A stretch of DNA of 64,000 bases, taken from assembly GCA_002162695.1 (NCBI GenBank), contig MAAM01000004.1, positions 62,001-126,000 of the forward strand, given 5' to 3'. The stretch's first letter is position 1. Every line of letters starts with the position of its first letter. The notes beneath the pieces are model-generated. The model saw only the letters and a list, made by a program, of their open reading frames with translations. It ran no database searches and was not told the DNA's origin. This DNA is from Cycloclasticus sp. 46_120_T64. Its GTDB lineage: Bacteria; Pseudomonadota; Gammaproteobacteria; Methylococcales; Cycloclasticaceae. Below, one piece after another: positions 27,141 through 36,988 of this stretch. A program made the position numbers and the translations under genes.

Positions 27141-30100
27141 TTAGAACTCTTCCTGAAAGAGTTTAAAGCCTTCTGTTAAGTCCTGCAAACCTTGTTCTAG
27201 GGGTTGGATATTACCTTCTTTTGCAGCGCTTTCTAGGTGCCGAGCAATGCGAGCCAGCATATTGGCACCAATGCTGGCGGAGGAGCCTTTAATTTTATGG
27301 GTGAGCGCCGCTACGCTGGCAATGTCATCTGTCTGTAAGGCGCTGTTAAGTTCTGCTAAGTGGCTGGGCATTTCGCTGATAAAGGCGTCTATGATCGAGC
27401 TGATTTGTTGTTTGTCACTGAGCAATTGTTGTAATACCTCGTGATCAAATATCTGCTCTTTGGGTTCTTCTCGCTGGAGTTGTTGGGACTTGGCAAAGGC
27501 GAGTTCTTCTTCGGGGAGATAGTCTGCTGAATTTTCCATATTGCGGTTATCCTTCTTGGGGTTTTCTAGCCATTTACTCAAAATGGCTTGTAGTGCACTA
27601 GGGTTTACCGGTTTAGCGATGAAATCATCCATTCCAGCATCGAGGCAGCGCTTTTTATCATCGGCCATCACATTGGCGGTCATCGCGATGACATTAATAT
27701 TATGTTGTTGCACCTTGGAGTTGAGGTCGCGAATAACACGGGTGGCCTCAAAGCCATCCATGACGGGCATTTGGCAGTCCATAAAGACGAGGTTATAGTG
27801 CTGTTGGCTCAAGGCCTTGATAGCTTCTTGACCATCGACGGCAATCTCCACCTCGATACCGAGTTCTTCTAACATGCCTTTGGCGACGAGTTGGTTGGTG
27901 ACATTGTCTTCGACGATGAGGATTTTAGCATTAAATGTTTGCCGTTCGTGCGCGGTATGGCGAGTGATTAGCCGTGGATCATCGTCTAGGCTACTGACCT
28001 GTAGCAGCGCATTATACAAATCAGACTGATTCACCGGTTTGGTGAGAAAAGCATTGAGGCCGATTTGTTGCATTTTTTTGGCATCACCACGGTGTGCCTG
28101 TGAGGTGAGTAGTACCAGTTTGGTGTCGGGTATATTGTCTTGTTGCTGAATTAGCTGTGCGAGCTCTGCGCCATCCATTTCCGGCATCTGCATGTCGATA
28201 ATGGCGGTCGAGAAAGCTTCTCCGGCGGTGGCCGCATCGCTGAGCTTCTGTAAGGCATTCGCGCCGCTGTCGACCTGCTGGTTGGCGATTCCCCAATGGT
28301 CAAATAACTCTTGTAGGAGTTTGCGGTTGGTGTAGTTATCATCGACAATTAAAATCGATTCGTTAGCTAAACTAGTGGCCGGCTTGGGGGGGGCGACCTG
28401 CTTACTCGCTTTTAAAGGTAGCGCGATGCTAAAGTTAGACCCCTCGTTGACGGTGCTTTCTACATTAATTTCACCGCCCATTAATTCGACTAATTGTTTG
28501 GAGATGGTTAAACCTAGTCCAGTACCACCATATTTACGCGTGGTGGAGCCATCGGCCTGGGTAAAACGTTCAAACAGACCTTGTTGCTGTTCCAAACTAA
28601 GACCTATGCCGCTATCAATGACTTCAACCAATAGATGGTGGCCATCATTTTCTTGATCAATGATTCGAACATGAACCGAGACCTCGCCATCGGGGGTGAA
28701 TTTGATCGCATTACCAATAAGGTTGACTAATACTTGACGAATTCGCCCAGGGTCGCCTAGGTACCAGCACGGCGGCAGAGGGCTAGCTGGGCAGATGAGT
28801 TCTATTTTCTTTTCTTCCGCTTTAAAGGCCATCGAGCTGCCTATCTCGCCGATCAGCGTGGCGAGCTCAAAATCGATGATCTCTAATTCAAGTTTACCGG
28901 CTTCTATTTTAGAGAAATCGAGGATATCGTTGATGATGGTCAATAAGGAGTTAGCACTACTAGCGACGATTTTACAGCGGTTATATTGCTCACGATTTAA
29001 CTCACCATTGAGTAATAGGCTATTCATGCCGATAACCCCATTGAGTGGAGTACGAATTTCATGGCTCATATTGGCGAGAAATTCACTTTTGGCGATGCTA
29101 GCGGCTTCCGCACGGGCCGCTGCTTGTGTTAATTGGTTTTCAACTTTTTTGATATGACTGATATCGGTGCGAATAGCAATATAGCTGATGGGTTCCCCAG
29201 CGGCATTCTTAATAGGCACTACGGTGGTATCAACCCAGTACAAGGAGCCGTCTTTGGCTTGATTACAAATTTCATTATGCCAGGCATTGCCCGACGTAAT
29301 TGTTTCGTACATCTGCTCAAAGAACTCTTGAGGGTGGTGGGCCGAATTCAATATACGGTGGTTATTGCCAATAAGTTCATCGTGTGAATAACCACTAATG
29401 GCACAAAAACGATCGTTCACGTAAGTGATTGTACCGGCTAGGTCGGTGGTGGCTACGATGGCGTGTTGATCAATGGCAAATTTTTGTTCCGATAGTTCGT
29501 TGAGCGCTTGTTGGATTTCCTGGTTATTCTGGTGAATGGTTTTTATATATTTTTCACGTACTTCAATCATATGATTAAAGCTGCTGGCTAGTTCACCAAT
29601 TTCATCCTGACGCCCAGTGGTAACATGTTGTCGCGATTTTCCTTGGCTGATTGCGCGGGTTGCTGCAGAAAGCTGGGTTATGGGTTTTACGATTCGTTTG
29701 GCTTGCCATAGGGCGATAAGAGCAGACAGTAGGCTAAGGATGACGAGGAAACTGAATGCCAGTTGTTGGATGTCGCGGACGCTGGCTAGTGCTTCGGCTT
29801 GGTCGATTTCACTGATCAACAGCCAATTAATATTGGCGATGTTAATGCTCGTATGGTGACCGAACACCGTTGGACCTAAGGGCCCAGTATAGGTTTGCAA
29901 GCTTGCTGGGTTTTGCGACCAAGTTTGCAGCAGACCTGGGTTGATTTTTGTTAGCAGTACCTGCTCAGGCTTATTAATAGGGCTAAGTAATAGCCCGTTA
30001 CGGTCAATTAGGTAATGATGTTGAGAGCTTTGAGAGCTTTGAGAGCTTTGAGAGCTTTTGCGACCTGCGACTTGTTGGTAGAGCGGGTCTAGTTTGATTT

Positions 30101-30740
30101 GAATCGCTAGAGCACCCACTTTGTTGCCATCATTATCTAATAGTGGTGCGGTTAAAAAACCGGTTAGGATGTTATTGCTCGGCGCATAACGCTCAATGCC
30201 TGAAAATAACGAACGGCCGCTATCGAGGGTTTTTCGCACCGATTGGGCAAATAGGGTATCGGAGTAGTCGCCGGTGAGTAAATTGCTACCGAGGTCGGCT
30301 TCTTGGGCGATGGAGAATAGAATATTGCCCGATAGGTCGATGAGGAAGGTGTCATATATATAGCTGTATTTACGCGTTAAATTCAGTAAGCTTGCTTCAT
30401 TCGGCGTTTTTTTACGTACCCAGTCATAGCTTTTTACATAGTCTTTAGGGTTGGATTTGCTGTTAGCTAAACCCCTCGATAGGGTTTGTAGAAAATCGCT
30501 ATTACGATGGTTTTGCGCCTGATAGTCTAGGTCTTTAAAACGATAATTAAACCAACTGACAATAAAATCGGCCTTGGCCTCAGCGGTTTGTGCTAAGAGC
30601 TTCGTGGAATCTTGTTTCAGCGCTTTCGATGTTTGTGGTAGGCCTATGCTGATGAGCAATATCATGGGAATGACCGATAGCCCGAGAAACCAGAGGAAGA
30701 AGTTTTTTTGTAAGGAGTACTTGCTTTTTATTTCTAACAT
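27141..30740 (-). CDS. Hybrid sensor histidine kinase (Cache-HAMP-PAS-HisKA-HATPase-REC-REC-Hpt)
   Basis: 1199 residues. The first membrane helix is at ~14-32, then a large periplasmic Cache-like sensor (~35-325) and a second helix (~328-346). These are followed by HAMP (~347-397), PAS (~417-527, YVNDRFCAISGYSHDELIG), HisKA with MSHEIRTPLNGVIG (His near 557), and an ATPase domain (GDPGRIRQVLVNLIGNAIKF, GTGLGLTISKQLV). Two receivers follow (Asp near 847 in IIDMQMPEMDG and near 986 in VFMDCQMPVMDG), then a C-terminal Hpt domain (ALTHKIKGSSASIG, His near 1147). This is a complete phosphorelay on one chain. The periplasmic part holds a run of Ser-Ser-Gln repeats encoded by a 9-bp tandem repeat. 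It lies three bases after the binding-protein gene and ten before the cyclase. Confidence 0.95.
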   Translation of the reverse strand: MLEIKSKYSLQKNFFLWFLGLSVIPMILLISIGLPQTSKALKQDSTKLLAQTAEAKADFIVSWFNYRFKDLDYQAQNHRNSDFLQTLSRGLANSKSNPKDYVKSYDWVRKKTPNEASLLNLTRKYSYIYDTFLIDLSGNILFSIAQEADLGSNLLTGDYSDTLFAQSVRKTLDSGRSLFSGIERYAPSNNILTGFLTAPLLDNDGNKVGALAIQIKLDPLYQQVAGRKSSQSSQSSQSSQHHYLIDRNGLLLSPINKPEQVLLTKINPGLLQTWSQNPASLQTYTGPLGPTVFGHHTSINIANINWLLISEIDQAEALASVRDIQQLAFSFLVILSLLSALIALWQAKRIVKPITQLSAATRAISQGKSRQHVTTGRQDEIGELASSFNHMIEVREKYIKTIHQNNQEIQQALNELSEQKFAIDQHAIVATTDLAGTITYVNDRFCAISGYSHDELIGNNHRILNSAHHPQEFFEQMYETITSGNAWHNEICNQAKDGSLYWVDTTVVPIKNAAGEPISYIAIRTDISHIKKVENQLTQAAARAEAASIAKSEFLANMSHEIRTPLNGVIGMNSLLLNGELNREQYNRCKIVASSANSLLTIINDILDFSKIEAGKLELEIIDFELATLIGEIGSSMAFKAEEKKIELICPASPLPPCWYLGDPGRIRQVLVNLIGNAIKFTPDGEVSVHVRIIDQENDGHHLLVEVIDSGIGLSLEQQQGLFERFTQADGSTTRKYGGTGLGLTISKQLVELMGGEINVESTVNEGSNFSIALPLKASKQVAPPKPATSLANESILIVDDNYTNRKLLQELFDHWGIANQQVDSGANALQKLSDAATAGEAFSTAIIDMQMPEMDGAELAQLIQQQDNIPDTKLVLLTSQAHRGDAKKMQQIGLNAFLTKPVNQSDLYNALLQVSSLDDDPRLITRHTAHERQTFNAKILIVEDNVTNQLVAKGMLEELGIEVEIAVDGQEAIKALSQQHYNLVFMDCQMPVMDGFEATRVIRDLNSKVQQHNINVIAMTANVMADDKKRCLDAGMDDFIAKPVNPSALQAILSKWLENPKKDNRNMENSADYLPEEELAFAKSQQLQREEPKEQIFDHEVLQQLLSDKQQISSIIDAFISEMPSHLAELNSALQTDDIASVAALTHKIKGSSASIGANMLARIARHLESAAKEGNIQPLEQGLQDLTEGFKLFQEEF
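30022..30057. repeat. Four perfect tandem copies of a 9-bp unit inside the kinase gene
   Basis: The unit TGAGAGCTT (on the + strand) is repeated four times without mismatch and codes for repeated Ser-Ser-Gln in the periplasmic sensor of the hybrid kinase (about residues 228-240). Because the unit is three codons long, copy-number changes would keep the frame. Confidence 0.95.
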
Positions 30741-30743
30741 TAT

Positions 30744-31844
30744 TTATTCACCATCAAAACGGGTGTCTGCAAAGGCATCGATATCAATCGCTTCGGTGAT
30801 GATCTTACCCTCCACCGCGAGATCCATAATTTGTTTTAAACCGGCTTTATCAATATTTAAGTGCTGGTAGTTAATCACCTTCAACTCGGGGTTTAGACTG
30901 GCGATGATCGCCTCACGATTATGTTCGGGAATATGTTTGCGCACGATGCGGACGATCTCATCTAAGGCTGAACCACCTTTAAGCCGAGCTTGTTCAATAT
31001 CGTCGCCTGCTTGGCGAATATAGTGCATCACCTCTTTAGTGGCGGCAAATTTATTGGCAATGGCTTGGTCGCTAGCCAATGCGATGCACTCAACGTGGCC
31101 GTTAGGCCAAGGCATCACGTCTTTCGAGTACCAAGCAACGTGGCCAAAGTTTTGGGTTTCTACGACATCTGCCCAGGGTAAAGATTGTTCGAAGGCCGAT
31201 AGTTCCGCACGGTTATTTCTTGCTTTGATAAAAGCCGGTGATTTCGGCGGCGCGACGGTAATGGCGAGTACCTCGGCGGGCCGGTTGGTGGAGGTCGACA
31301 TACTAACGCCGTGTTGTTTTAAATAGCGGTAAAGCACCACGCTGTGGGTGGATAATACGTGAGGCATGCCTATTTGCACCGCCTGAGCGGTGTTTTGATA
31401 GTGCTGTTGTAAAACTTTTGCCACATCGGCGGTAGGTAGGCGGTCTTTACGTAGTGGCGGCAGTTGTATTTGTTGCCTGAATAAGTCGTTAATGGCTAAG
31501 GCATTGCCATCACGGTGCATCAAACCGATCCAGCGGAAGTTTTGTTGTTGTCGATACATGTCCATCGCTAAGGGACTCATGACGAAGGCCATATCGGGTT
31601 CGCCGGTTTGGAAGTAGCCACGTAATAGGTCCCAATTACCCATTTTTTCGATTATAAAATCAGCGTGAATCATCTTGTCGCGGTAACGCTCATAGGCGAC
31701 CAGCGCGGCATAGTGATCGGCGAGGGGGATGTACAGCGCGTGGATACGTTGTTTTGTTGCGGCGCTACTGATCGTGCTGAATAGCAGGCAAAGTATGACG
31801 AGGGTTGATTGAGTTAGTAAACCGCGTGCTTGTCGAATATCCAT
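30744..31844 (-). CDS. Periplasmic solute-binding protein, NrtA/CmpA-like
   Basis: 366 residues with a signal peptide (STLVILCLLFSTISSAATKQ, cleavage near residue 29, no lipobox). The mature protein has the look of the nitrate/bicarbonate/sulfonate binding family: ALYIPLADHYAALVAYERYR at the start, then GEPDMAFVMSPLAMDMYRQQ and IGMPHVLSTHSVVLYRYLKQ. No ABC permease or ATPase gene is beside it. Instead the next two genes are the hybrid kinase (gap three bases) and a response-regulator cyclase. It is therefore more likely a ligand-sensing partner of the kinase than a transport component. The ligand is unknown. Confidence 0.85.
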   Translation of the reverse strand: MDIRQARGLLTQSTLVILCLLFSTISSAATKQRIHALYIPLADHYAALVAYERYRDKMIHADFIIEKMGNWDLLRGYFQTGEPDMAFVMSPLAMDMYRQQQNFRWIGLMHRDGNALAINDLFRQQIQLPPLRKDRLPTADVAKVLQQHYQNTAQAVQIGMPHVLSTHSVVLYRYLKQHGVSMSTSTNRPAEVLAITVAPPKSPAFIKARNNRAELSAFEQSLPWADVVETQNFGHVAWYSKDVMPWPNGHVECIALASDQAIANKFAATKEVMHYIRQAGDDIEQARLKGGSALDEIVRIVRKHIPEHNREAIIASLNPELKVINYQHLNIDKAGLKQIMDLAVEGKIITEAIDIDAFADTRFDGE

Positions 31845-31933
31845 TCTGTTGCATTCCCGTATCGTTTACATGTTTAATGCGCCTTGCCTAGACGGCCGCA
31901 GGGCTTATCTCTCGGCTGCAGTCACGTTTTAAC

Positions 31934-31945
31934 CGTATTGATACG
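31934..31945. promoter_or_regulatory. Short palindrome upstream of the sensing operon
   Basis: CGTATTGATACG is a 5+2+5 palindrome 90 bases upstream of the binding-protein start. A related half-site (CGTATCG) recurs at about 31859-31865, just before the gene. It could be an operator, but no regulator is known and chance occurrence is not excluded. Confidence 0.25.
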
Positions 31946-32000
31946 AGTTAGCTTCGCTGACAGAGCAATATTTTAAGCCTAGCATAAAAAAAAATTCCTG

Positions 32001-33377
32001 TTAGTTGGATAACATTAACCAGCACAGCAGGCTGATGATGACCGTGCCGATGAGGTTGAGGATCAGGCCTTCGCGCGCCATCTGTTGGCTATGCACTTGT
32101 CCACTACTAAAGACGATGGTATTGGGTGCGGTGGCAACCGGTAACATGAAGGCGCAACTGGCGCTGAAGGTGGCGGGCAGCATCAGCCATAAGGGGTCGA
32201 TATTAGCATTCAGTGCGGTGGCGGCTAAGATTGGCATCAACATCGCAGTGGTCGCGGTGTTGCTGGTGGCCTCGGTCATAAAGGTGACGGCTAGCGCGGT
32301 GAGGCCCATCATCGCGATAACGCTCAGGGAGGTCACGGCGGAAAGTTGTTCGCCTAAGCTGGCGCTTAGCCCTGATATGACAAAGGCTTTAGCGAGACAA
32401 ATACCGCCGCTAAATAATAATAAAATACCCCAGGGGATTTGTTGTGCGGTTTGCCAGTCGAGTAATTTCTGTTGTTTACCATTTGGAATAACAAATAATG
32501 CGACCACCGCGAGTAGTGCTACCGAGGCGTCATTTGCTTGTGGCATATTTAGCCAGCCACTCCAGCCGCCAAAGGGCTCGCGCCGAGTAATCCATAATAC
32601 AGCGGTGGCGGTAAACACTAACATGACACGGCGTTCGTGAGTAGTCCAAGCGCCCACAGTAGGGAGGGTGAGTTCACCTTGGGCGGGTAGATGACGGCTT
32701 AGCCATAGCCAGCTAAGCGGTAAAAATAGACAAACGACCGGTAGCGCCCATAACATCCATTGGCCAAAGCTAATTTGTAGACCCGTATTTTCTTCATACA
32801 CCTGCATAAAGACTAAATTAGGTGGAGTACCAATGGGGGTACTGATGCCGCCGATACTGGCGGCGTAAGCTAGGCCGAGTAACAGAGGCAGCGTTAGTTT
32901 TTTATTATTGGCGCTGTCAATAACCGCGAGTGCCACCGGTAATAACATTAGGGTGGCGGCGGTATTAGAAATCCACATGCTGAGGCTGGCTGAGGCGACC
33001 ATAAAGCCGAGGACCAAGCGCTTAGGGTTATCATTGCCAAACCAGTGCACCATATTGAGGGCGAGTCGGCGATGCGCGCCACAATGAGCAATCGCGGTGG
33101 ATAAAATGAAACCGCCTAACAGTAGCAATACCAGTTTATTACCGTAGGCGCTGCCGACTTGTTCGGCATTGAGCACGCCGCTTAATGGGAATATCGCAAT
33201 CGGCAACATCGAAGTGACGGGAATGGGTACGGGCTCAAATACCCACCAAATGACGCACCATACGGCGACGGCGGCGGTTATTGCAATGGCTTGGCTGCCA
33301 TTGTGTTGTAGGGTGAGAAAAACAATTAACGCAGCGATTGGGCCAATAATAAGGCTAAGTCTTTTTAATCGCTGCAT
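32001..33377 (-). CDS. DASS (SLC13) family anion transporter
   Basis: 458 residues, about 11-12 membrane helices. Both substrate-site Ser-Asn-Thr motifs are present: MWISNTAATLMLLPVAL (~residue 140) and TEATSNTATTAMLMPIL (~373), each near a Pro-rich turn (IGTPPNLVFM, VATAPNTIVF). The family moves dicarboxylates, sulfate or phosphate with sodium. The absence of TrkA-C insert domains favours the carboxylate-type branch, but the substrate is not certain. It begins five bases after ygiQ, so it is probably the last gene of the his-tat-ygiQ transcript. Confidence 0.9.
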   Translation of the reverse strand: MQRLKRLSLIIGPIAALIVFLTLQHNGSQAIAITAAVAVWCVIWWVFEPVPIPVTSMLPIAIFPLSGVLNAEQVGSAYGNKLVLLLLGGFILSTAIAHCGAHRRLALNMVHWFGNDNPKRLVLGFMVASASLSMWISNTAATLMLLPVALAVIDSANNKKLTLPLLLGLAYAASIGGISTPIGTPPNLVFMQVYEENTGLQISFGQWMLWALPVVCLFLPLSWLWLSRHLPAQGELTLPTVGAWTTHERRVMLVFTATAVLWITRREPFGGWSGWLNMPQANDASVALLAVVALFVIPNGKQQKLLDWQTAQQIPWGILLLFSGGICLAKAFVISGLSASLGEQLSAVTSLSVIAMMGLTALAVTFMTEATSNTATTAMLMPILAATALNANIDPLWLMLPATFSASCAFMLPVATAPNTIVFSSGQVHSQQMAREGLILNLIGTVIISLLCWLMLSN

Positions 33378-33382
33378 AATCG

Positions 33383-35542
33383 TTAACGCTTTTTGTTAAA
33401 TGATTTTTTCTGCGGTTTATAGCCTTGAGGGGTGTGTTTGGTGACAAACTTTTTAATACCGGCTTGATGCCTGCCGCCAGCCCTGGGTGGTCGGCTCGGT
33501 ATAAGGCAGTTAGGGCCTTCACCAATTAAGCTCTTTTTACCCATTTTTAACAGTAATTCTTTAATAAGCTGCCAATTGCCCGCATCGTGGTAGCGCAACA
33601 GCGCTTTATGTAAGCGGCGTTGTTCAATTTTTTTGACCGTATTTATTTTTTCACTCTTGTAGCTTAAACCCTTCAGCGGGTTTCTACCGGTGTGATACAT
33701 GGTGGTCGCGGTCGCCATCGGCGAGGGGTAAAAGGTCTGCACTTGGTCGGCTTGAAACTTGTTCTTCTTCAGCCATAACGCGAGGTTGACCATGTCCTCG
33801 TCTTCAGTACCCGGATGGGCGGCAATAAAATAGGGAATAAGGTACTGTTTTTTACCGGCTTTTTTGGTGAATTTCTCGAACATGGTTTTGAATCGGTCAT
33901 AAGTGCCGATGCCGGGTTTCATCATTTTAGATAACGGGGCTTGTTCTGTATGTTCGGGGGCAATTTTTAGATAACCGCCTACGTGGTGGGTGACGAGTTC
34001 TTCCACGTACTCGGGGGACTCGACCGCTAAATCGTAGCGTAAACCCGAGGCGATAAGGATACGCTTGACGCCGGGTATTTTACGGGCCTTTTTATACAAC
34101 TTAATGAGCGGGTCGTGGTCGGTGTTGAGGTTTTCACAAATCCCTGGGTATACACATGAGGGCCGACGACAGGCGGCTTCAATGGCGGGGTCTTTACAGG
34201 CCAGTCGATACATATTGGCGGTGGGGCCGCCTAGGTCGGAGATGGTGCCGGTAAAACCAGGGGTTTTGTCGCGAATATCTTCGATTTCTTGCAGAATAGA
34301 TTGTTCTGAACGGCTTTGGATAATACGGCCTTCGTGTTCGGTAATAGAGCAGAAAGTACAGCCGCCAAAACAACCGCGCATAATATTGATCGAGAAACGA
34401 ATCATCTCGTAGGCAGGAATGCGCTGGCCGTCGTATTTAGGGTGTGGTACTCGCTGGAACGGTAAGGCAAAAACCTCGTCCATTTCTTCGGTACTCAAGG
34501 GAATCGGCGGTGGGGTTAGCCAGACATCCTTACCATCGTTATCTTGGATTAAGGCACGAGCATTACCGGGGTTGGTTTCGAGGTGTAAGACTCTTGAGGC
34601 GTGTGCGTAGAGTACTGGGTCACTCTTAACTTTTTTATAGGAAGGCAAGCGAATAACGGTGGTGGCACGGTTAGTTTTACTGTGTTTGGGCAGGAACGTG
34701 AGTTGTACCAGCTGGCTATTATTGTCGCTGTCGGTTTTATTGCTGATTTGGCACTTGCCACCGGTGGCGGCGGCGAGTTCTTCATCGCTACTGTAGGGGT
34801 TATGGTGCGGGTCAATTTTTCCGGGGCGATCAACTCGAGTCGAGTCGATTAAGGTCCAACCATCGGGTAATGATTCACGTACGAAGGCGGTGCCGCGAAT
34901 ATCGTTGATCTCGTTAATGGCTTCGTTCTGTGATAAGCGGTAGGCCAGTTCGGTGAGCGCGCGCTCGGCATTGCCGTATAACAATATATCGGCTTGAGAG
35001 TCTATCAAGATAGAGCGTCTGACCTCATCACCCCAATAATCATAATGGGCGATGCGGCGTAAACTGGCTTCGATGCTGCCGATGACGATCGGGGTGTCTT
35101 TATAGGCTTCTTTACAGCGTTGGCTGTAGACGATAACCGCGCGGTCGGGTCTGCGCCCGGCGACATCACCGGGGGTGTAGGCGTCGTCGGAGCGGGCGCG
35201 TTTATCGGCGGTATAGCGGTTAATCATCGAATCCATATTACCGGCGGCGACCCCAAAAAATAAATTCGGTTGGCCGAGCGCGGTGAAGTCTTTGCTGTTT
35301 TGCCAATTGGGTTGGTCGATGATGCCAACACGGAAGCCTTGCTTTTCTAGCAATCGACCAATAATGGCCATACCGAAACTAGGATGGTCGACGTAAGCAT
35401 CACCGGTGACGATGATAATGTCACAACTGTCCCAGCCTAGGGCGTCCATTTCTGCACGGCTGGTTGGTAGGAATGGCGCAACACCATAACATTCGGCCCA
35501 ATACTTGGGTTCGGAAAAAAGTTGATTTGCGAGTGGCATCAT
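33383..35542 (-). CDS. ygiQ: YgiQ family radical SAM protein
   Basis: 719 residues. An N-terminal cobalamin-binding-like domain begins [20 protein letters not shown] (residues 34-53). The radical SAM core has [19 protein letters not shown], with the three Cys of the 4Fe-4S site, near residue 390. The C-terminal ~50 residues are very basic. YgiQ proteins (UPF0313) are widespread and their substrate is unknown. The ATG overlaps the TGA of the DUF1499 gene by four bases. Confidence 0.93.
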   Translation of the reverse strand: MMPLANQLFSEPKYWAECYGVAPFLPTSRAEMDALGWDSCDIIIVTGDAYVDHPSFGMAIIGRLLEKQGFRVGIIDQPNWQNSKDFTALGQPNLFFGVAAGNMDSMINRYTADKRARSDDAYTPGDVAGRRPDRAVIVYSQRCKEAYKDTPIVIGSIEASLRRIAHYDYWGDEVRRSILIDSQADILLYGNAERALTELAYRLSQNEAINEINDIRGTAFVRESLPDGWTLIDSTRVDRPGKIDPHHNPYSSDEELAAATGGKCQISNKTDSDNNSQLVQLTFLPKHSKTNRATTVIRLPSYKKVKSDPVLYAHASRVLHLETNPGNARALIQDNDGKDVWLTPPPIPLSTEEMDEVFALPFQRVPHPKYDGQRIPAYEMIRFSINIMRGCFGGCTFCSITEHEGRIIQSRSEQSILQEIEDIRDKTPGFTGTISDLGGPTANMYRLACKDPAIEAACRRPSCVYPGICENLNTDHDPLIKLYKKARKIPGVKRILIASGLRYDLAVESPEYVEELVTHHVGGYLKIAPEHTEQAPLSKMMKPGIGTYDRFKTMFEKFTKKAGKKQYLIPYFIAAHPGTEDEDMVNLALWLKKNKFQADQVQTFYPSPMATATTMYHTGRNPLKGLSYKSEKINTVKKIEQRRLHKALLRYHDAGNWQLIKELLLKMGKKSLIGEGPNCLIPSRPPRAGGRHQAGIKKFVTKHTPQGYKPQKKSFNKKR

Positions 35543-35955
35543 AAGATAAGTCCTGCCTGTTGTAGGCTGCTGCGAAGTTTTTCTATCCGGCGTCGATTGA
35601 CTCCGAAGTCGTAATAGCCGGTACGAGCGGCGGATCTGACGTGAATCAGTCCCTGTGTTGGATCGATAATAAGGTCTAGCTCGTCGACAAATTCAAATAC
35701 ACGACTGCGAATGTCGGCGTGCAGGTGTAGTTTATCAATATTTAGGCTGATACGGGGTTCCAGCTGCTGTAATACGGTAGCGAGTTGTTTGGCGGTGGTT
35801 TCGATTTCGGGTTTGAGCCGAAACGCGGGGGTATGCTGCGAGCCTATGGCATTGCTAGAGACGCAATTAGGTTTGTTCGGGCAGGCCTTTAATAGGTTTT
35901 CGTCGGCAGAGGCAGAGGCGCAAAGTGTCATGAGTAGTATCAGTAATTTGTTCAT
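35539..35955 (-). CDS. DUF1499 family secreted protein
   Basis: 138 residues with a short signal peptide ([16 protein letters not shown]). The mature protein starts with [10 protein letters not shown], then has [15 protein letters not shown] and [20 protein letters not shown], all hallmarks of DUF1499. No function is known for the family. The gene overlaps both its neighbours, tatC and ygiQ, by four bases, so its expression is coupled to both. Confidence 0.88.
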   Translation of the reverse strand: MNKLLILLMTLCASASADENLLKACPNKPNCVSSNAIGSQHTPAFRLKPEIETTAKQLATVLQQLEPRISLNIDKLHLHADIRSRVFEFVDELDLIIDPTQGLIHVRSAARTGYYDFGVNRRRIEKLRSSLQQAGLIL

Positions 35956-36704
35956 TCATTAGGCTGGGCGCTAGTTTGGGTAACAAACTTGCGTGACATC
36001 AGCAGGCCAATTTCAAATAACAACCACATCGGTAAGGCGAGCAGGGTTTGTGAAATAATATCGGGCGGGGTCAGCAACATGCCAACGATAAAGGCACCAA
36101 CGATAATATAAGGTCTTTTTTCAGCCAGGCTTTGTGGGCTGGAAACACCCGTTTTGACCAATAAAAAAGTTGCGATAGGTACTTGGAAGGCGACCCCAAA
36201 GGCAAAAAATAAGGTTAAAACAAAGTCTAGGTATTTGCTGATATCGGTCATCACCGATACGCCCTCTGGCGCGGTTGCGGTGATGAACTGGAAGATCAGT
36301 GGCATCACCACGACATAGGCAAACAGCATGCCGGTATAAAATAACAAGGTGCCCGCGCTGATCAATGGTAGCGCGATGCGTTGTTCGTGTTGATATAGGC
36401 CGGGGGCAATAAACAGCCATATCTGGTAGAAAATCCACGGGATGCTGATAAAAACAGACAGCATGAGACTCAGTTTTAACGGGGTTAAAAAAGGAGAGAT
36501 CACTTCGATGGCGACCATTGAGGTGCCTGCGGGCATATGGACGAGCAAAGGATCGGCCAATAAGCTGTAGATCTCGTTAGCGTAGATTGATAAGGGTAAA
36601 AAAATAACGAGCATACCTAGCAACGCGTGGATCAAACGCGTGCGTAATTCGATTAGGTGAGAAACAAAGCTGCTCTGTTGGTCGTTGGGACTGTGTGCTG
36701 ACAT
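35952..36704 (-). CDS. tatC: Sec-independent protein translocase TatC
   Basis: 250 residues with six membrane helices. The conserved N-terminal SFVSHLIELRTRLIHAL region is at residues 12-28, and the Pro/Phe-rich FYQIWLFIAPGLYQHE loop is near residue 91. TatC binds twin-arginine signal peptides and is the core of the folded-protein export channel. It lies 40 bases after tatA, with no tatB between them. Confidence 0.95.
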   Translation of the reverse strand: MSAHSPNDQQSSFVSHLIELRTRLIHALLGMLVIFLPLSIYANEIYSLLADPLLVHMPAGTSMVAIEVISPFLTPLKLSLMLSVFISIPWIFYQIWLFIAPGLYQHEQRIALPLISAGTLLFYTGMLFAYVVVMPLIFQFITATAPEGVSVMTDISKYLDFVLTLFFAFGVAFQVPIATFLLVKTGVSSPQSLAEKRPYIIVGAFIVGMLLTPPDIISQTLLALPMWLLFEIGLLMSRKFVTQTSAQPNE

Positions 36705-36744
36705 GTGATAAGCCCGTTATTTGGGCGAAATAATCGGGGAGTGA

Positions 36745-36951
36745 TTATTGTTTTTGATCGGTATTGCTGGAGCTGTCTTCAACGGATTTTTGCTCAGAAG
36801 ACGTTGTTTCTTCGCCGTCTTTCATCGCGCCTTTGAACCCTTTGATGGCACCACCGAGGTCGCCGCCGAGGTTACGCAAACGTTTAGTGCCAAACAGCAA
36901 CAGTACGATAACAAGAACAATAATTAACTGCCAAATGCCGATTCCGCCCAT
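36745..36951 (-). CDS. tatA: Twin-arginine translocase subunit TatA
   Basis: 68 residues. A short N-terminal helix ([19 protein letters not shown], residues 3-21) is followed by the hinge [20 protein letters not shown], typical of TatA rather than TatB. The tail is acidic and Ser-rich. TatA oligomers form the pore with TatC. The gene follows hisE by 37 bases and precedes tatC. A separate TatB, normally encoded between these two in gammaproteobacteria, is missing here. Confidence 0.95.
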   Translation of the reverse strand: MGGIGIWQLIIVLVIVLLLFGTKRLRNLGGDLGGAIKGFKGAMKDGEETTSSEQKSVEDSSSNTDQKQ

Positions 36952-36988
36952 GAAGATTCCTAGTTAAATTAGTGGAAGTAGGCTTATT

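Noticed and set aside
30022..30057. Short tandem repeats as a CRISPR-like array
   Set aside because: Units are 9 bases, directly adjacent without spacers, and lie in frame within a coding gene.
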